Below are positions 8,977 to 18,210 of a DNA stretch of 64,000 nt, one piece after another. Source of the stretch: Burkholderia anthina (GTDB taxonomy: Bacteria > Pseudomonadota > Gammaproteobacteria > Burkholderiales > Burkholderiaceae); contig NZ_CABVLY010000013.1 of the NCBI RefSeq assembly GCF_902498995.1, positions 124,001-188,000 on the forward strand. The letters are read 5' to 3'. Within the stretch, counting starts at the first letter, position 1. Each line of letters starts with the position of its first letter. Under the pieces are notes generated by a model. It saw nothing but the letters and a program-made list of their open reading frames with translations, had not been told where the DNA came from and did no database searches. A program made the translations under genes and the position numbers.

Positions 8977-9150
8977 AATCAGCCGGTTATCTTTATTGAG
9001 AGAAAGCACGCGGAGGTAATGCGACCGTCGACGGGGAAAAATCGGCGTTCGAATCCCCGTGAGGCAATGCCGACAGGCCAGATCGGCAACAACGGGTGAA
9101 TTGCTCAGCCGCCAAATTAAGATGGCGCCCAAGTCAGATAAACAACTCCT

Positions 9151-10284
9151 ATGAAAGAATCAATTGGAGATTTGGCGTTTGAAACGGTATTTATGAAAGA
9201 ATCGAGCGGTGAAAATGCGCCGGATTGTCTTGAATCGGGGCTGTCGGTCCTGCTCGTCGACGATCAGCCGTTCGTCGGCGAGGTAATCCGGCGCGCGCTG
9301 CGCAGCGAGCACGATATCGACCTGCATGTGTGCACCGATGCGCACAGGGCGATGGCGGTCGCGCGCGACGTGAAGCCGACGGTGATCCTGCAGGATCTCG
9401 TGATGCCGGAAATCGACGGCCTCGATCTCGTTCGCGCGTGGCGCGCCCACGCCGATACCGCGCGCGTGCCGATCATCGTGCTGTCGGCGAAGGAGGAGCC
9501 GATCGTCAAGCGCGAGGCGTTCATCGCCGGCGCGAACGACTATCTCGTGAAGCTGCCGGACGCGATGGAGCTGACCGCGCGGATCCGCTATCACTCGAAT
9601 TCGTACCTGATGTCGCGACAGCGCGACGAGGCACTGGATTTCCTGTCGCACGACATGCGTTCCCCGCAGACGTCGATCCTCGCGCTGCTCGAGGTCTACC
9701 GGAGCGAGCACGGCGACATGCCGGCGATCATGGAGCGCATTGCCGGCCACGCACGCCGGGCGCTCGCACTCGCCGACGGCTTCATCCACCTGACCCGCGC
9801 GCAGTCGGAGCGCCGCGCGCACGAGGTCGTGAGTCTCAACGAAATCGTGCTCGACGCCGTCGACCAGTTGTGGGAGAAGGCGGCCGGATTCGGCAGCCGC
9901 GTCGTCGCGCACGTGCCCGACACCGCGTGCGTGACGATGGGCGACCGCATGATGCTCACGCGTGCGGTCGCGAACCTGATCGACAACGGACTGAAATACG
10001 GTCCGGCCGGCACCGTCGTGCACTGCACGCTGAGCGACGACGGCGGTGCATGGCTGATCGGCGTCGAGGACGCCGGCGCCGGCATTGCGCCCGAGCAGCG
10101 CACGGCCGCGACCGAGTCGTTCGTGCGGCTCGAATCCGCGCACGGCGCGGCGCGCAGCGGCTTCGGCCTCGGCCTGGCGTTCGTTCGCGCGACGGCGGCG
10201 CGGCATCGCGGCCAGATCCTGATGCGCAATTCGCCGCGCGGTTTCATGGTCGGGCTTCGACTGCCGGCGCAGGCGGAGCGGTAA
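9151..10284 (+). CDS. wspHRR: hybrid receiver/histidine kinase of the Wsp cluster (WspH/WspHRR-like)
   Basis: A 377-residue protein. An N-terminal receiver domain (about residues 32-150; acidic pair DD at 37-38, phospho-acceptor D82 in [11 protein letters not shown], conserved K134) is followed by a histidine kinase core with H167 in [10 protein letters not shown] and an ATPase domain with [10 protein letters not shown] and GFGLGLAFV. It lacks membrane segments. It stands at the head of the wsp genes. In Burkholderia cenocepacia such a protein is known to occupy the role of WspR, the GGDEF output protein of Pseudomonas. It has no GGDEF domain, so c-di-GMP output must pass to another protein. 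Two in-frame starts (9151 and 9193) both read ATGAAAGAATC. Confidence 0.85.
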   Translation: MKESIGDLAFETVFMKESSGENAPDCLESGLSVLLVDDQPFVGEVIRRALRSEHDIDLHVCTDAHRAMAVARDVKPTVILQDLVMPEIDGLDLVRAWRAHADTARVPIIVLSAKEEPIVKREAFIAGANDYLVKLPDAMELTARIRYHSNSYLMSRQRDEALDFLSHDMRSPQTSILALLEVYRSEHGDMPAIMERIAGHARRALALADGFIHLTRAQSERRAHEVVSLNEIVLDAVDQLWEKAAGFGSRVVAHVPDTACVTMGDRMMLTRAVANLIDNGLKYGPAGTVVHCTLSDDGGAWLIGVEDAGAGIAPEQRTAATESFVRLESAHGAARSGFGLGLAFVRATAARHRGQILMRNSPRGFMVGLRLPAQAER

Positions 10285-10408
10285 TATCGCGGCGCGGCCT
10301 GCCGGCGCCGCATCGTCCGCTGGCCCAGATGCGCTCGTGGCGCGCCGTTCGGCGCGCGGGCGGGCGCGAATTTTTTTCAACGCTGATTCTAGAAAGCCCA
10401 TAACGAAC

Positions 10409-12085
10409 ATGGCCACCGTGACGCCCCGCGCAACCAATGAAAGCCTGCATCCGACGATCGGCGCTGCCCGGCTGACGCTCGGCAACCGCATCCTGCTCAG
10501 CTTCGGCGTGCTGTTCGTGCTGATGCTGGTGACCGCCGGCGTGTCCTACGAGCGCCTGCGCGCGATCAACAGCGAAGCCGTCAGCATCGAACGCGATTCG
10601 CTGCCCGGCGTCTATCTCGCGGCGTCGCTGCGCGCGTCGGTCAACGAGTCGTTCTCGCTGCTGCAGCAGGCGACGTTCGTCGATACCGACCCCGACACCG
10701 TCCAGCACAATCTCGCGAAGATCGCCGATTCGCTGAAGGACATCGAATCGCTGTCGGTCGACTACCAGAACACGGCGTTTCGCGACGAGGACCGGCAGCG
10801 TTTCGCGACGTTCCGCGGCGCGTACGACCGCTACGTGCCGCTGCTGAACGATGCGATCCAGAAGACCCGCACGTCGCACGAGGAAGCCACCGCCGCCTAC
10901 GCGAAGGCGGCGCCGGTCTGGACCGAGGTCGTGCGCAACGCGAACACGCTCGTGCAGGAAAACCGCAAGTTCGCCGACAACTCCGCGAAGGTGATTCGCC
11001 AGTCGGTGCAGGACACCGAGGTCGTGCTCGCGCTTGCGCTGGGCATCGTGCTGCTGTCCGCGCTCGGGCTCGGCTACGGGCTGTTTCGCGCGGTGACCGT
11101 GCCGATGGCGCGGCTCGTCGAAGTGCACGACGTGATGCGCACCGGCAACCTGACGCGTCGCCTGGACCTGCGCCGGCACGACGAATTCGGCACGCTCGAG
11201 ACGGGCTTCAACCGGATGGCCGACGAATTGACCGAGCTCGTCGCCCGCGCGCAGCAGTCGTCGCTGCAGGTGACGACGTCGGTGGCCGAAATCGCGGCGA
11301 CGTCGCGCGAGCAGCAGGCGACCGCGAATGAAACCGCGGCGACGACCACCGAGATCGGCGCGACGTCCCGCGAGATCTTTGCGACGTCGCGCGACCTGCT
11401 GCGCACGATGAACGAGGTGGCCGGCGTGGCCGAACAGTCGGCGACGCTCGCGGGCGTGAGCCAGAGCGGGCTCACGCGGATGGGCGAGACGATGCGCAGC
11501 GTGATGGACGCGGCCGGCTCGGTGAACGCGAAGCTCGCGATCCTCAACGAGAAGGCGCTGAACATCAACCAGGTCGTCGCGACCATCACCAAGGTGGCCG
11601 ACCAGACCAACCTGCTGTCGCTGAACGCGGCGATCGAGGCCGAGAAGGCCGGCGAATACGGCCGCGGCTTCGCGGTTGTCGCGACCGAGATCCGCCGCCT
11701 GGCCGACCAGACGGCCGTGGCGACCTACGACATCGAGCAGACGGTGAAGGAGATCCAGTCGGCGGTGTCGGCGGGCGTGATGGGGATGGACAAGTTCTCC
11801 GAGGAAGTGCGCCGCGGGATGCTCGACGTGCAGCAGGTCGGCGGGCAACTGTCGCAGATCATCGCCGAGGTGCAGACGCTCGCGCCGCGCTTCCAGATGG
11901 TCAACGAAGGGATGCAGACGCAGGCGAACGGTGCCGAGCAGATCACGCAGGCGCTGTCGCAACTGTCCGAAGCCGCGCAGCAGACGGCCGAATCGCTGCG
12001 CCAGTCGTCGCAGGCGATCGACGACCTGACGCTCGTCGCGAACCAGCTGCGCACCAGCGTGTCGCGCTTCAAGGTCGACGCGTGA
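10409..12085 (+). CDS. wspA: WspA-like methyl-accepting chemotaxis protein
   Basis: A 558-residue membrane chemoreceptor. Transmembrane segments lie at about residues 28-46 and 208-228 around a helical periplasmic sensor domain, followed by HAMP and a long cytoplasmic signalling coiled coil. The hairpin tip (about residues 395-430: [26 protein letters not shown]) is diagnostic of receptors that bind CheA and CheW. In Pseudomonas WspA senses surface contact or envelope stress and activates WspE. The ATG at 10409 was chosen because it precedes a short cytoplasmic N-terminus and TM1; the frame is open a little further upstream. Its stop overlaps the GTG start of the next gene by 4 bp (GTGA). Confidence 0.93.
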   Translation: MATVTPRATNESLHPTIGAARLTLGNRILLSFGVLFVLMLVTAGVSYERLRAINSEAVSIERDSLPGVYLAASLRASVNESFSLLQQATFVDTDPDTVQHNLAKIADSLKDIESLSVDYQNTAFRDEDRQRFATFRGAYDRYVPLLNDAIQKTRTSHEEATAAYAKAAPVWTEVVRNANTLVQENRKFADNSAKVIRQSVQDTEVVLALALGIVLLSALGLGYGLFRAVTVPMARLVEVHDVMRTGNLTRRLDLRRHDEFGTLETGFNRMADELTELVARAQQSSLQVTTSVAEIAATSREQQATANETAATTTEIGATSREIFATSRDLLRTMNEVAGVAEQSATLAGVSQSGLTRMGETMRSVMDAAGSVNAKLAILNEKALNINQVVATITKVADQTNLLSLNAAIEAEKAGEYGRGFAVVATEIRRLADQTAVATYDIEQTVKEIQSAVSAGVMGMDKFSEEVRRGMLDVQQVGGQLSQIIAEVQTLAPRFQMVNEGMQTQANGAEQITQALSQLSEAAQQTAESLRQSSQAIDDLTLVANQLRTSVSRFKVDA

Positions 12086-12594
12086 CGCGCGCCGAGCCGC
12101 ACGGCGGCGTGCACGCGCTGTTCCTGATGTTCGAGCTCGACGGCGAGCGCTATGCGCTGGACGCGGCCGACATCGAAGAGGTGCTGCCGCTCGCGGCCAC
12201 CAAGGCCGTGCCGGGCGCGCCCGAATGGATCGCCGGGCTGCTGATGCGCAGCGGCCAGCCGGTGCCCGTGATCGACGTGCCGATGCTGGCGCTCGGGCGG
12301 CGCGCGCATGCGCTGCGTTCGACGCGGCTCGTGATGGTTCGCTATCTCGCCGGGCCCGCCGGGCGCGGGCGTGTGATCGGCCTGATCGTCGAGCACGCGA
12401 CGCAGACCCTGCGGATCGATCGCACGACGTTCCAGGCGAGCGGCGTATCGACTGCGCGCACGCGCTGGCTCGGGCGGGTCGCGAACACGCCCGACGGCAT
12501 CGTGCAGCAGGTGGCGGTGGCCGACCTGATCGACGACGTTGCACGCCTGTATCTGTTCGACGGCCAGCCGGGCCATGAAGGGGAGTCCGCATGA
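12082..12594 (+). CDS. wspB: WspB-like CheW coupling protein
   Basis: A 170-residue CheW-domain protein with the fold's early strand [20 protein letters not shown] and the later IDVPMLALG and [15 protein letters not shown] segments. It begins at GTG (12082) within the wspA stop and ends in an ATGA overlap with wspC, so it is very likely translationally coupled. It bridges receptor WspA to kinase WspE at the membrane array. It is one of two CheW proteins in the cluster; by order this is WspB. Confidence 0.9.
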   Translation: MTRAEPHGGVHALFLMFELDGERYALDAADIEEVLPLAATKAVPGAPEWIAGLLMRSGQPVPVIDVPMLALGRRAHALRSTRLVMVRYLAGPAGRGRVIGLIVEHATQTLRIDRTTFQASGVSTARTRWLGRVANTPDGIVQQVAVADLIDDVARLYLFDGQPGHEGESA

Positions 12595-14015
12595 AAGCGT
12601 CCGAATCGCGATTTCGCGGCTGGCTGTTGCGCGAGACCGGCATCGACCCCGATTCGCTCGGCAACGATTTCCTGAGCCGTGCGCTGACCGAGCGCGTGCA
12701 TGCGCTGCAGGGCGACAGCGAGCGGCTGCCGTCGGCGGCGCGGCCGCCCGTGACCGCGGACGCGCTCGACGCGTACTGGCAGCAGCTCAACGCTTCGGCC
12801 GACGAGCGGCGCGCGCTGATCGAACTGTTCGTCGTGCCGGAGACGTGGTTCTTCCGCGACCGCGAGGCCTTCGCGACGCTCGCGCGGCTCGCCGCCGAGC
12901 GGCTTGCGGTCGCGCCCGGGCGCGTGATCCGCGTGCTGAGCGCGCCGTGCTCGAGCGGCGAAGAGCCGTATTCGGCGGCGATGGCGCTGCTCGACGCGGG
13001 GCTCGATCCGGCCAGCTTCACGATCGACGCGATCGACCTGAGTGCCCGCGCGATCGAACAGGCGCGGCTCGGCTGCTACGGACGCAATGCGTTTCGCGGC
13101 ACGGCGACCGAGTTTCGCGCCCGGCACTTCACGCAGGCCGCGGACGGCTGGCTGCTCGACGAGCGCGTGCGCGCATGCGTGCAGTTTCGCCAGGCCAACC
13201 TGGTCGAACCGGGCGCCGACACGGGCATTCGCTACGATTTCGTGTTCTGCCGCAACGTGTTGATCTATTTCGATCGCGACGTGCAGGATCGCGTGATCGG
13301 TTCGCTCGAAAGCTGCCTCACCGACGACGGAACCTTGTTCGTCGGTCCGGCCGAGACGGGCGTCGCGATGCGGCACGGAATGCGCTCGGCACGCGTGCCG
13401 CTGGCGTTCGCGTTTCATCGCGCGCGCACCGGTGCGGTGGCGGACGGATACGCGGCCCGGCATGCGGCTCCGATGCCCGCGGTTGCGCCGTACCGGCGCG
13501 CGGAGCGCTTCACGGTGGCGCCGGCGGCCGCCGCGCGTCCGATGCTGGCCGTCGTGCCGCCGACGTGGATCGGTGCCGCGCAGCAACCGGTCGCGGGGCT
13601 CGCGGCGGCCGAGCGCCCGATAGCGGTCGAGCCGCATTCCGATGTCGGCGCTGAAATACGGGCCGACATGCGCGGCGAGCTGCTCGACGCGGCCGCGCCG
13701 GTTGCCGATAACGTCGCGCCGACGCTCGAGGAGGCACAGGCGCTCGCGAACGCAGGGGCGTTCGACGAGGCCGAGCGCGTGCTCGCGTTGTTTTCGGCGC
13801 GGGTGGGGCCGCACGCCGATGCGTTCTACCTGAACGGGCTGATCGCGGATGCACGCGGGCGTGCCGCGGAAGCCGGCGACTTCTACCGGAAGGCGCTGTA
13901 CCTGCGGCCCACGCACCACGAAGCGCTGACGCATCTTGCGACCTTGCTCGATGTCGGCGGCGATGGCGCCGGCGCGCAATGGCTGCTCGAGCGTGCGCGG
14001 CGCTCGGCCGGATAA
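12591..14015 (+). CDS. wspC: WspC-like CheR methyltransferase with C-terminal TPR region
   Basis: A 474-residue protein. The first 270 residues form a CheR methyltransferase: an N-terminal helical domain, the S-adenosylmethionine site around RVLSAPCSSGEEPYS (about residues 113-127), and CRNVLIYFDRDVQDRVI. An Ala/Pro-rich linker follows, and the last 100 residues carry helical TPR-like repeats (EEAQALANAG, FYLNGLIADARG, FYRKALYLRPTHHEAL). It should methylate glutamates on WspA to set receptor sensitivity, opposing WspF. The TPR extension is characteristic of WspC-type CheR proteins. It overlaps wspB by 4 bp. Confidence 0.92.
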   Translation: MKASESRFRGWLLRETGIDPDSLGNDFLSRALTERVHALQGDSERLPSAARPPVTADALDAYWQQLNASADERRALIELFVVPETWFFRDREAFATLARLAAERLAVAPGRVIRVLSAPCSSGEEPYSAAMALLDAGLDPASFTIDAIDLSARAIEQARLGCYGRNAFRGTATEFRARHFTQAADGWLLDERVRACVQFRQANLVEPGADTGIRYDFVFCRNVLIYFDRDVQDRVIGSLESCLTDDGTLFVGPAETGVAMRHGMRSARVPLAFAFHRARTGAVADGYAARHAAPMPAVAPYRRAERFTVAPAAAARPMLAVVPPTWIGAAQQPVAGLAAAERPIAVEPHSDVGAEIRADMRGELLDAAAPVADNVAPTLEEAQALANAGAFDEAERVLALFSARVGPHADAFYLNGLIADARGRAAEAGDFYRKALYLRPTHHEALTHLATLLDVGGDGAGAQWLLERARRSAG

Positions 14016-14052
14016 GAGACTATGAGAATACGGGTTGGGAGCCGAGATCGGG

Positions 14053-14781
14053 ATGACCGAGGAAAGAATGAACAGCGACGCCGTTGTCACTGACGGCACG
14101 ACGATCGGCGTCGACGATTGCTGGAACCGGATCGGCACGCGCGGCGACCGTTCGTGCGAGCGGCTGGCCGACTGTCTGCGCTGCCTGAACTGTCCGGTCT
14201 ACGCGTATCACGCGGCGAAACTGCTCGAGCGTCCGCTCGGCGCGGCCGAGATGGCCGACGCCACGCGCCGGATGAGCGCGTTCGACGCGACCCGCGCGCA
14301 CGGCGACGACGATACGCGCCAGGCGGCGCTGGTGTTTCGCGTCGCCGACGAATGGCTCGCGCTGCCGATCGGCGTGCTGCGCGAGATCGCCGGCACGCGT
14401 CCGGTCCATTCGCTGCCGCATCGTCGGCACTCGGCCGTGCGCGGCGTGGTCAACATTCGTGGCACGCTGCGCATCGCGATCTCGATCGGCGCGCTGCTCG
14501 GCCTCGATGCGGGCGAGGGCGGCAAGGACGCCACCGGCGACGCGGACGGCCGCTTCACGCGTCTGCTGGTCGTCGCGCACCAGGGCGAGCCGGTGGTGTT
14601 TCCGGTCGACGAAGTCGAGGGCGTGCTGCACTTCGGCGCATCCGAATGGGTACCCGTGCCGGCGACGGTCGGGCGCGCGAGCGCCGGCCTGTCGCGCGGC
14701 GTGCTGTCGTGGCGCGGCAAGTCGGTGGGCCTGCTCGACGACGATCGTCTGTTCGACGCCGTGACCCGGAGCATGCGATGA
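14053..14781 (+). CDS. wspD: WspD-like CheW coupling protein with N-terminal Cys cluster
   Basis: About 242 residues. The C-terminal two-thirds is a CheW domain (LVFRVADEWLALPIGVLREIAG, VVNIRGTLRIAISIG, VVFPVDEVEGVLHF). The N-terminus carries five Cys in CWNRIG, SCERL and CLRCLNC (C23, C35, C41, C44, C47), a pattern known from WspD-type CheW proteins and possibly a metal site. The start is uncertain: a TTG at 14035, the ATG at 14053 used here, and an ATG at 14068 with the best ribosome-binding site (GAGGAAAGA). The stop overlaps wspE by 4 bp. It couples the receptor array to WspE. Confidence 0.88.
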   Translation: MTEERMNSDAVVTDGTTIGVDDCWNRIGTRGDRSCERLADCLRCLNCPVYAYHAAKLLERPLGAAEMADATRRMSAFDATRAHGDDDTRQAALVFRVADEWLALPIGVLREIAGTRPVHSLPHRRHSAVRGVVNIRGTLRIAISIGALLGLDAGEGGKDATGDADGRFTRLLVVAHQGEPVVFPVDEVEGVLHFGASEWVPVPATVGRASAGLSRGVLSWRGKSVGLLDDDRLFDAVTRSMR

Positions 14782-17087
14782 GCGGCGATGACGATCTGAG
14801 CCACCTGTCGCTGCTCGAGCTGTATCGCGAGGAGACGCGCACGCAGACCCAGGCGCTGTCCGAGCGTCTGCTCGCGCTCGAATCGGGCGAGCCCGACTCC
14901 GTCGCGCTGGAGGCATGCATGCGCGCCGCGCATTCGCTGAAGGGCGCGGCGCGCATCGTCGGCGTGCCGCTCGGCGTCGACATCGCGGGGCGCATGGAGG
15001 AATGCTTCGTCGCCGCGCAGGCCGGCACGATCGCGCTGACGGCCGCGCACGTCGACGTGCTGCTGGCCGGCGTCGATCTGCTGGTGCGTGTCGCCGATCC
15101 TCACGCGCCGCCCGTGTCATCGGCCGAGATCGAGGCGTTCGCACTGGCGCTCACTGGTGCGGACGGCGTGCAGGCGATGCCGGCATCGACGTTCGCGCCG
15201 CCGCCGGCGCCGCCGTCCGTCGTGCCGCTTCGCGAGCACGACGGCGCCGCGAACGAACCGGTGGGCGCGGGGGCCGAGGTGCCGCCGCTGGCCGTATCGG
15301 CGGCCGTGCCGGATTCGGTCCAGGCCGGCCGCGCGGCCGGCGCGGGCGCGATGCGCCGCGTGCGGGCCGATACGCTGAACCGGCTGCTGAGCCTGTCCGG
15401 CGAATCGCTCGTCGAATCGCGCTGGCTCAAGCCGTTCGCCGAATCGATGCTGCGCGTGAAGCGCGCGCAGCGCGACGCGGCCCGTTCGCTCGATCTGGTG
15501 TACGAACAGTTTGCCGATGAGCTCGGCGCGGGCGTGCTCGCGTCGGTGAACGAAGTGCGGCATATGCTCAACGACCTGCAGCGTGCGCTGGCCGAGCGGA
15601 TGGACGAATTCGACCGCTTCGAGCGACGCAGCACGCACATCGCCGAGCAGCTGTACGACGAGGCGCTGCAGTGCCGGATGCGGCCGTTCGGCGACGCGAC
15701 GCGCGCGTATCCGCGCATCGTCCGCGATCTCGCGCGCTCGCTCGGCAAGCAGGTGCGCTTCTCGATCGTCGGCGAAGGCACGCAGGTCGACCGCGACATT
15801 CTCGACCTGCTCGATGCGCCGCTCGGCCACCTGCTGCGCAACGCGCTCGACCACGGCGTCGAGTCGCCGGATGCGCGGCGCGCGCGCGGCAAGCCGGCCG
15901 AGGCGAGCGTGACGCTCGAAGCGCGTCACAGCGCCGGTTCGCTGCTCGTCAGCGTGATCGACGACGGCCCGGGCGTCGACATGGACGCGCTGCGCGCGGC
16001 CGTCGTCCGCCAGCGCCTGACCGACGACGAGACGGCTGCGCGATTGTCCGATCCCGAACTGCTCGAATTCCTGCTGCTGCCGGGCTTCTCGATGCGCGAC
16101 GCGGTGACCGACGTGTCCGGGCGCGGTGTCGGCCTCGACGCGGTGCAGGAGATGGCGCGCGGCGTGCGCGGCGCGGTGCGCATCTTCAACGAGCCCGGTG
16201 CGGGCATGCGTTTCGTGCTGCAGCTGCCGCTCACGCTGTCGGTGATCCGCAGCCTGCTGGTCGAGGTCGGCGGCGAGCCGTATGCGTTTCCGCTGGCCCA
16301 CGTGCGGCGCACGCTCGAACTCGCGCACGAAGACATCGACGTGCTCGAAGGCCAGCCGCATTTTCCGTTCGACGGCCGGCGCGCGGGGCTCGTTTCCGCG
16401 CATCAGCTGCTCGATGCGGGCGAACCCGATGTCACGCGCACCAGCACGGCGGTGGTGGTGGTCGGCGGCGAACCCGAGTTGTACGGCGTCGCGGTCGACC
16501 GCTTCCTCGGCGAGCGGATGCTCGTCGTGCAGCCGCTCGACAGCCGCCTGCACAAGATCCAGAACATTGCGGCCGGCGCGCTGCTCGAGAACGGCGACCC
16601 GGTGCTGATCGTCGATGTCGAGGACCTGATCCGCTCGGTCGACAAGCTCGTGCGCGGCGGGCAGCTCGCGAAGCTCATGCGCGATCCGCAACTCGCGCTC
16701 GCCGACCGGCGCCGCCGCGTGCTCGTCGTCGACGATTCGCTGACGGTGCGCGAGCTCGAACGCAAGCTGCTGGAGAAGCGCGGCTACGACGTGACCGTCG
16801 CGGTCGACGGGATGGACGGCTGGAACGCGGTGCGCAGCGACGCGTTCGATCTGGTCGTGACCGACGTCGACATGCCGCGCATGGACGGGATCGAGCTCGT
16901 CACGCTGATCAAGGGCGATCCGATGCTCACGCGCGTACCGGTGATGATCGTGTCGTACAAGGATCGCGACGAGGATCGCCGGCGCGGGCTCGATGCCGGC
17001 GCCGACTACTATCTCGCGAAGAGCAGTTTCCACGACGAGGCGCTGCTCGATGCGGTGCACGACCTGATCGGGGATGCGCGCGGATGA
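14778..17087 (+). CDS. wspE: WspE-like CheA/receiver hybrid histidine kinase
   Basis: 769 residues. Domain order: HPt (about 1-110, phosphorylated H52 in AAHSLKGAARI); an Ala/Pro-rich linker; dimerisation and HATPase domains (N-box LLRNALDHGVE near 352, G-boxes DDGPGVD and GRGVGLDAV); a CheW-like regulatory domain (about 490-620); and a C-terminal receiver (about 645-769, phospho-acceptor D696 in VVTDVDMPRMDG). It is the central kinase of the Wsp array. It passes phosphate to WspF and, in this genome type, presumably to the hybrid protein encoded at 9151. ATGA overlaps join it to both neighbours. Confidence 0.94.
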   Translation: MSGDDDLSHLSLLELYREETRTQTQALSERLLALESGEPDSVALEACMRAAHSLKGAARIVGVPLGVDIAGRMEECFVAAQAGTIALTAAHVDVLLAGVDLLVRVADPHAPPVSSAEIEAFALALTGADGVQAMPASTFAPPPAPPSVVPLREHDGAANEPVGAGAEVPPLAVSAAVPDSVQAGRAAGAGAMRRVRADTLNRLLSLSGESLVESRWLKPFAESMLRVKRAQRDAARSLDLVYEQFADELGAGVLASVNEVRHMLNDLQRALAERMDEFDRFERRSTHIAEQLYDEALQCRMRPFGDATRAYPRIVRDLARSLGKQVRFSIVGEGTQVDRDILDLLDAPLGHLLRNALDHGVESPDARRARGKPAEASVTLEARHSAGSLLVSVIDDGPGVDMDALRAAVVRQRLTDDETAARLSDPELLEFLLLPGFSMRDAVTDVSGRGVGLDAVQEMARGVRGAVRIFNEPGAGMRFVLQLPLTLSVIRSLLVEVGGEPYAFPLAHVRRTLELAHEDIDVLEGQPHFPFDGRRAGLVSAHQLLDAGEPDVTRTSTAVVVVGGEPELYGVAVDRFLGERMLVVQPLDSRLHKIQNIAAGALLENGDPVLIVDVEDLIRSVDKLVRGGQLAKLMRDPQLALADRRRRVLVVDDSLTVRELERKLLEKRGYDVTVAVDGMDGWNAVRSDAFDLVVTDVDMPRMDGIELVTLIKGDPMLTRVPVMIVSYKDRDEDRRRGLDAGADYYLAKSSFHDEALLDAVHDLIGDARG

Positions 17088-18103
17088 ACATCGGTATCGT
17101 CAACGATCTGCCGCTTGCCGTCGAGGCGCTGCGCCGCGTGATCGCGCTGCGCACCGATCACCGGGTGCTGTGGGTGGCGACCGATGGCGACGAGGCGGTG
17201 GATTTCTGCGTCGCGCATCCACCCGATCTCGTGTTGATGGACCTCGTGATGCCGAAGCTCGACGGCGTGGCCGCGACGCGGCAGATCATGGCGCGCGCGC
17301 CGTGCGCGATCCTGATCGTGACGGCGAGCGTCAGTGCGAACACGTCGTCGGTCTACGAGGCGATGGGCGCCGGCGCGCTCGATGCGGTCGACACGCCGAC
17401 GCTCGCGCTCGGCCTGCCGTCGGATGGGGCGCGGCAGCCGCTGCTCGCGAAGATCGACCAGATCGGCCGGCTGCTCGAAAGCCGCACGGCCACGCTCGTG
17501 CCGCCGGGGCCGGCGCCCGCGCGCGGCCAGCCGACGCTCATCGCGATCGGTGCGTCGGCGGGCGGCCCGACCGCGCTCACCGCGCTGTTGCGCGCGCTGC
17601 CGGCCGATTTTCCGGCCGCGCTCGTGATCGTGCAGCACGTCGACCAGGCATTCGCGCTCGGCATGGCGGACTGGCTCGACGGCTATACGCGGCTGCCCGT
17701 GCGTATCGCGCGGCAGGGTAGCGTGCCGCAGGCGGGCGAGGTGCTGCTCGCGGCGACCAACGATCACCTGTGCCTGTCGCCGCGCGGCGTGCTCGGCTAT
17801 ACGCGGCACCCGGCCGAAACGCCGTACCGGCCGTCGATCGACGTGTTCTTCAACAGCGTCGCCGATGGCTGGCAGGGCGATGCGCTCGGCGTGCTGCTGA
17901 CGGGAATGGGGCGCGACGGCGCGCTCGGGCTGAAGGCGATGCGCGCGAAGGGCTGCTACACGATCGCGCAGGACGAGGCGACGAGCGCCGTCTACGGGAT
18001 GCCGAAGGCGGCCGCGGCCATCGGCGCGGCGTCGGCGATCCTGCCGCTCGACCGGATCGGGCCCCAGCTGATCTCGCGCGTGACGCGCATGCCGCGCGAC
18101 TGA
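17084..18103 (+). CDS. wspF: WspF-like CheB chemoreceptor methylesterase/response regulator
   Basis: 339 residues. A receiver domain (phospho-acceptor D53 in LVLMDLVMPKLDG) precedes a CheB methylesterase domain with the catalytic triad visible: Ser in IGASAGGPTAL (about S158), His in VQHVDQ (about 185) and Asp in TGMGRDGALG (about 277). It removes methyl groups from WspA and restrains the pathway; loss of WspF in Pseudomonas locks the system on and gives wrinkly colonies. It is the last gene of the operon and overlaps wspE by 4 bp. A hairpin (18172-18197) lies 69 bp after its stop. Confidence 0.93.
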   Translation: MNIGIVNDLPLAVEALRRVIALRTDHRVLWVATDGDEAVDFCVAHPPDLVLMDLVMPKLDGVAATRQIMARAPCAILIVTASVSANTSSVYEAMGAGALDAVDTPTLALGLPSDGARQPLLAKIDQIGRLLESRTATLVPPGPAPARGQPTLIAIGASAGGPTALTALLRALPADFPAALVIVQHVDQAFALGMADWLDGYTRLPVRIARQGSVPQAGEVLLAATNDHLCLSPRGVLGYTRHPAETPYRPSIDVFFNSVADGWQGDALGVLLTGMGRDGALGLKAMRAKGCYTIAQDEATSAVYGMPKAAAAIGAASAILPLDRIGPQLISRVTRMPRD

Positions 18104-18171
18104 CGGCGCGCCGGGGCCGCGCGTGGGCCGGCGTGCGAGGCGGCCGAACCGGGGGCAGAACGCAGGCCGAT

Positions 18172-18197
18172 ACCCGGTGATCCGGGGATCGCCGGGT
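18172..18197. terminator. hairpin between convergent wspF and riboflavin synthase genes
   Basis: ACCCGGTGATCC (18172-18183) pairs with GGATCGCCGGGT (18186-18197), 12 bp with one G-T wobble. There is no clear U run on either side. It probably marks the shared 3' boundary of the two converging transcripts. Confidence 0.45.
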
Positions 18198-18210
18198 AAA
18201 GCGGCGTTCG

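Noticed and set aside
9047..9058. GTTCGAATCCCC resembles the T-arm of a tRNA
   Set aside because: The flanking bases form ACGGGGA/TCCCCGT with a loop of 16 nt, not a 5-bp T stem, and no acceptor, D or anticodon arm can be folded around it.
8767..9132. Minus-strand open frame of 121 codons upstream of the Wsp operon
   Set aside because: It spans the AT-rich control region, has no ribosome-binding site or recognisable domain, and its codon use does not resemble neighbouring genes.
8880..9150. c-di-GMP riboswitch upstream of the Wsp operon
   Set aside because: The GEMM conserved core could not be found in this leader; only simple hairpins are visible.
12342..14138. Long minus-strand frame opposite wspB-wspC
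   Set aside because: No domain similarity, Arg/His-rich composition, and it lies fully opposite well-supported Wsp genes.
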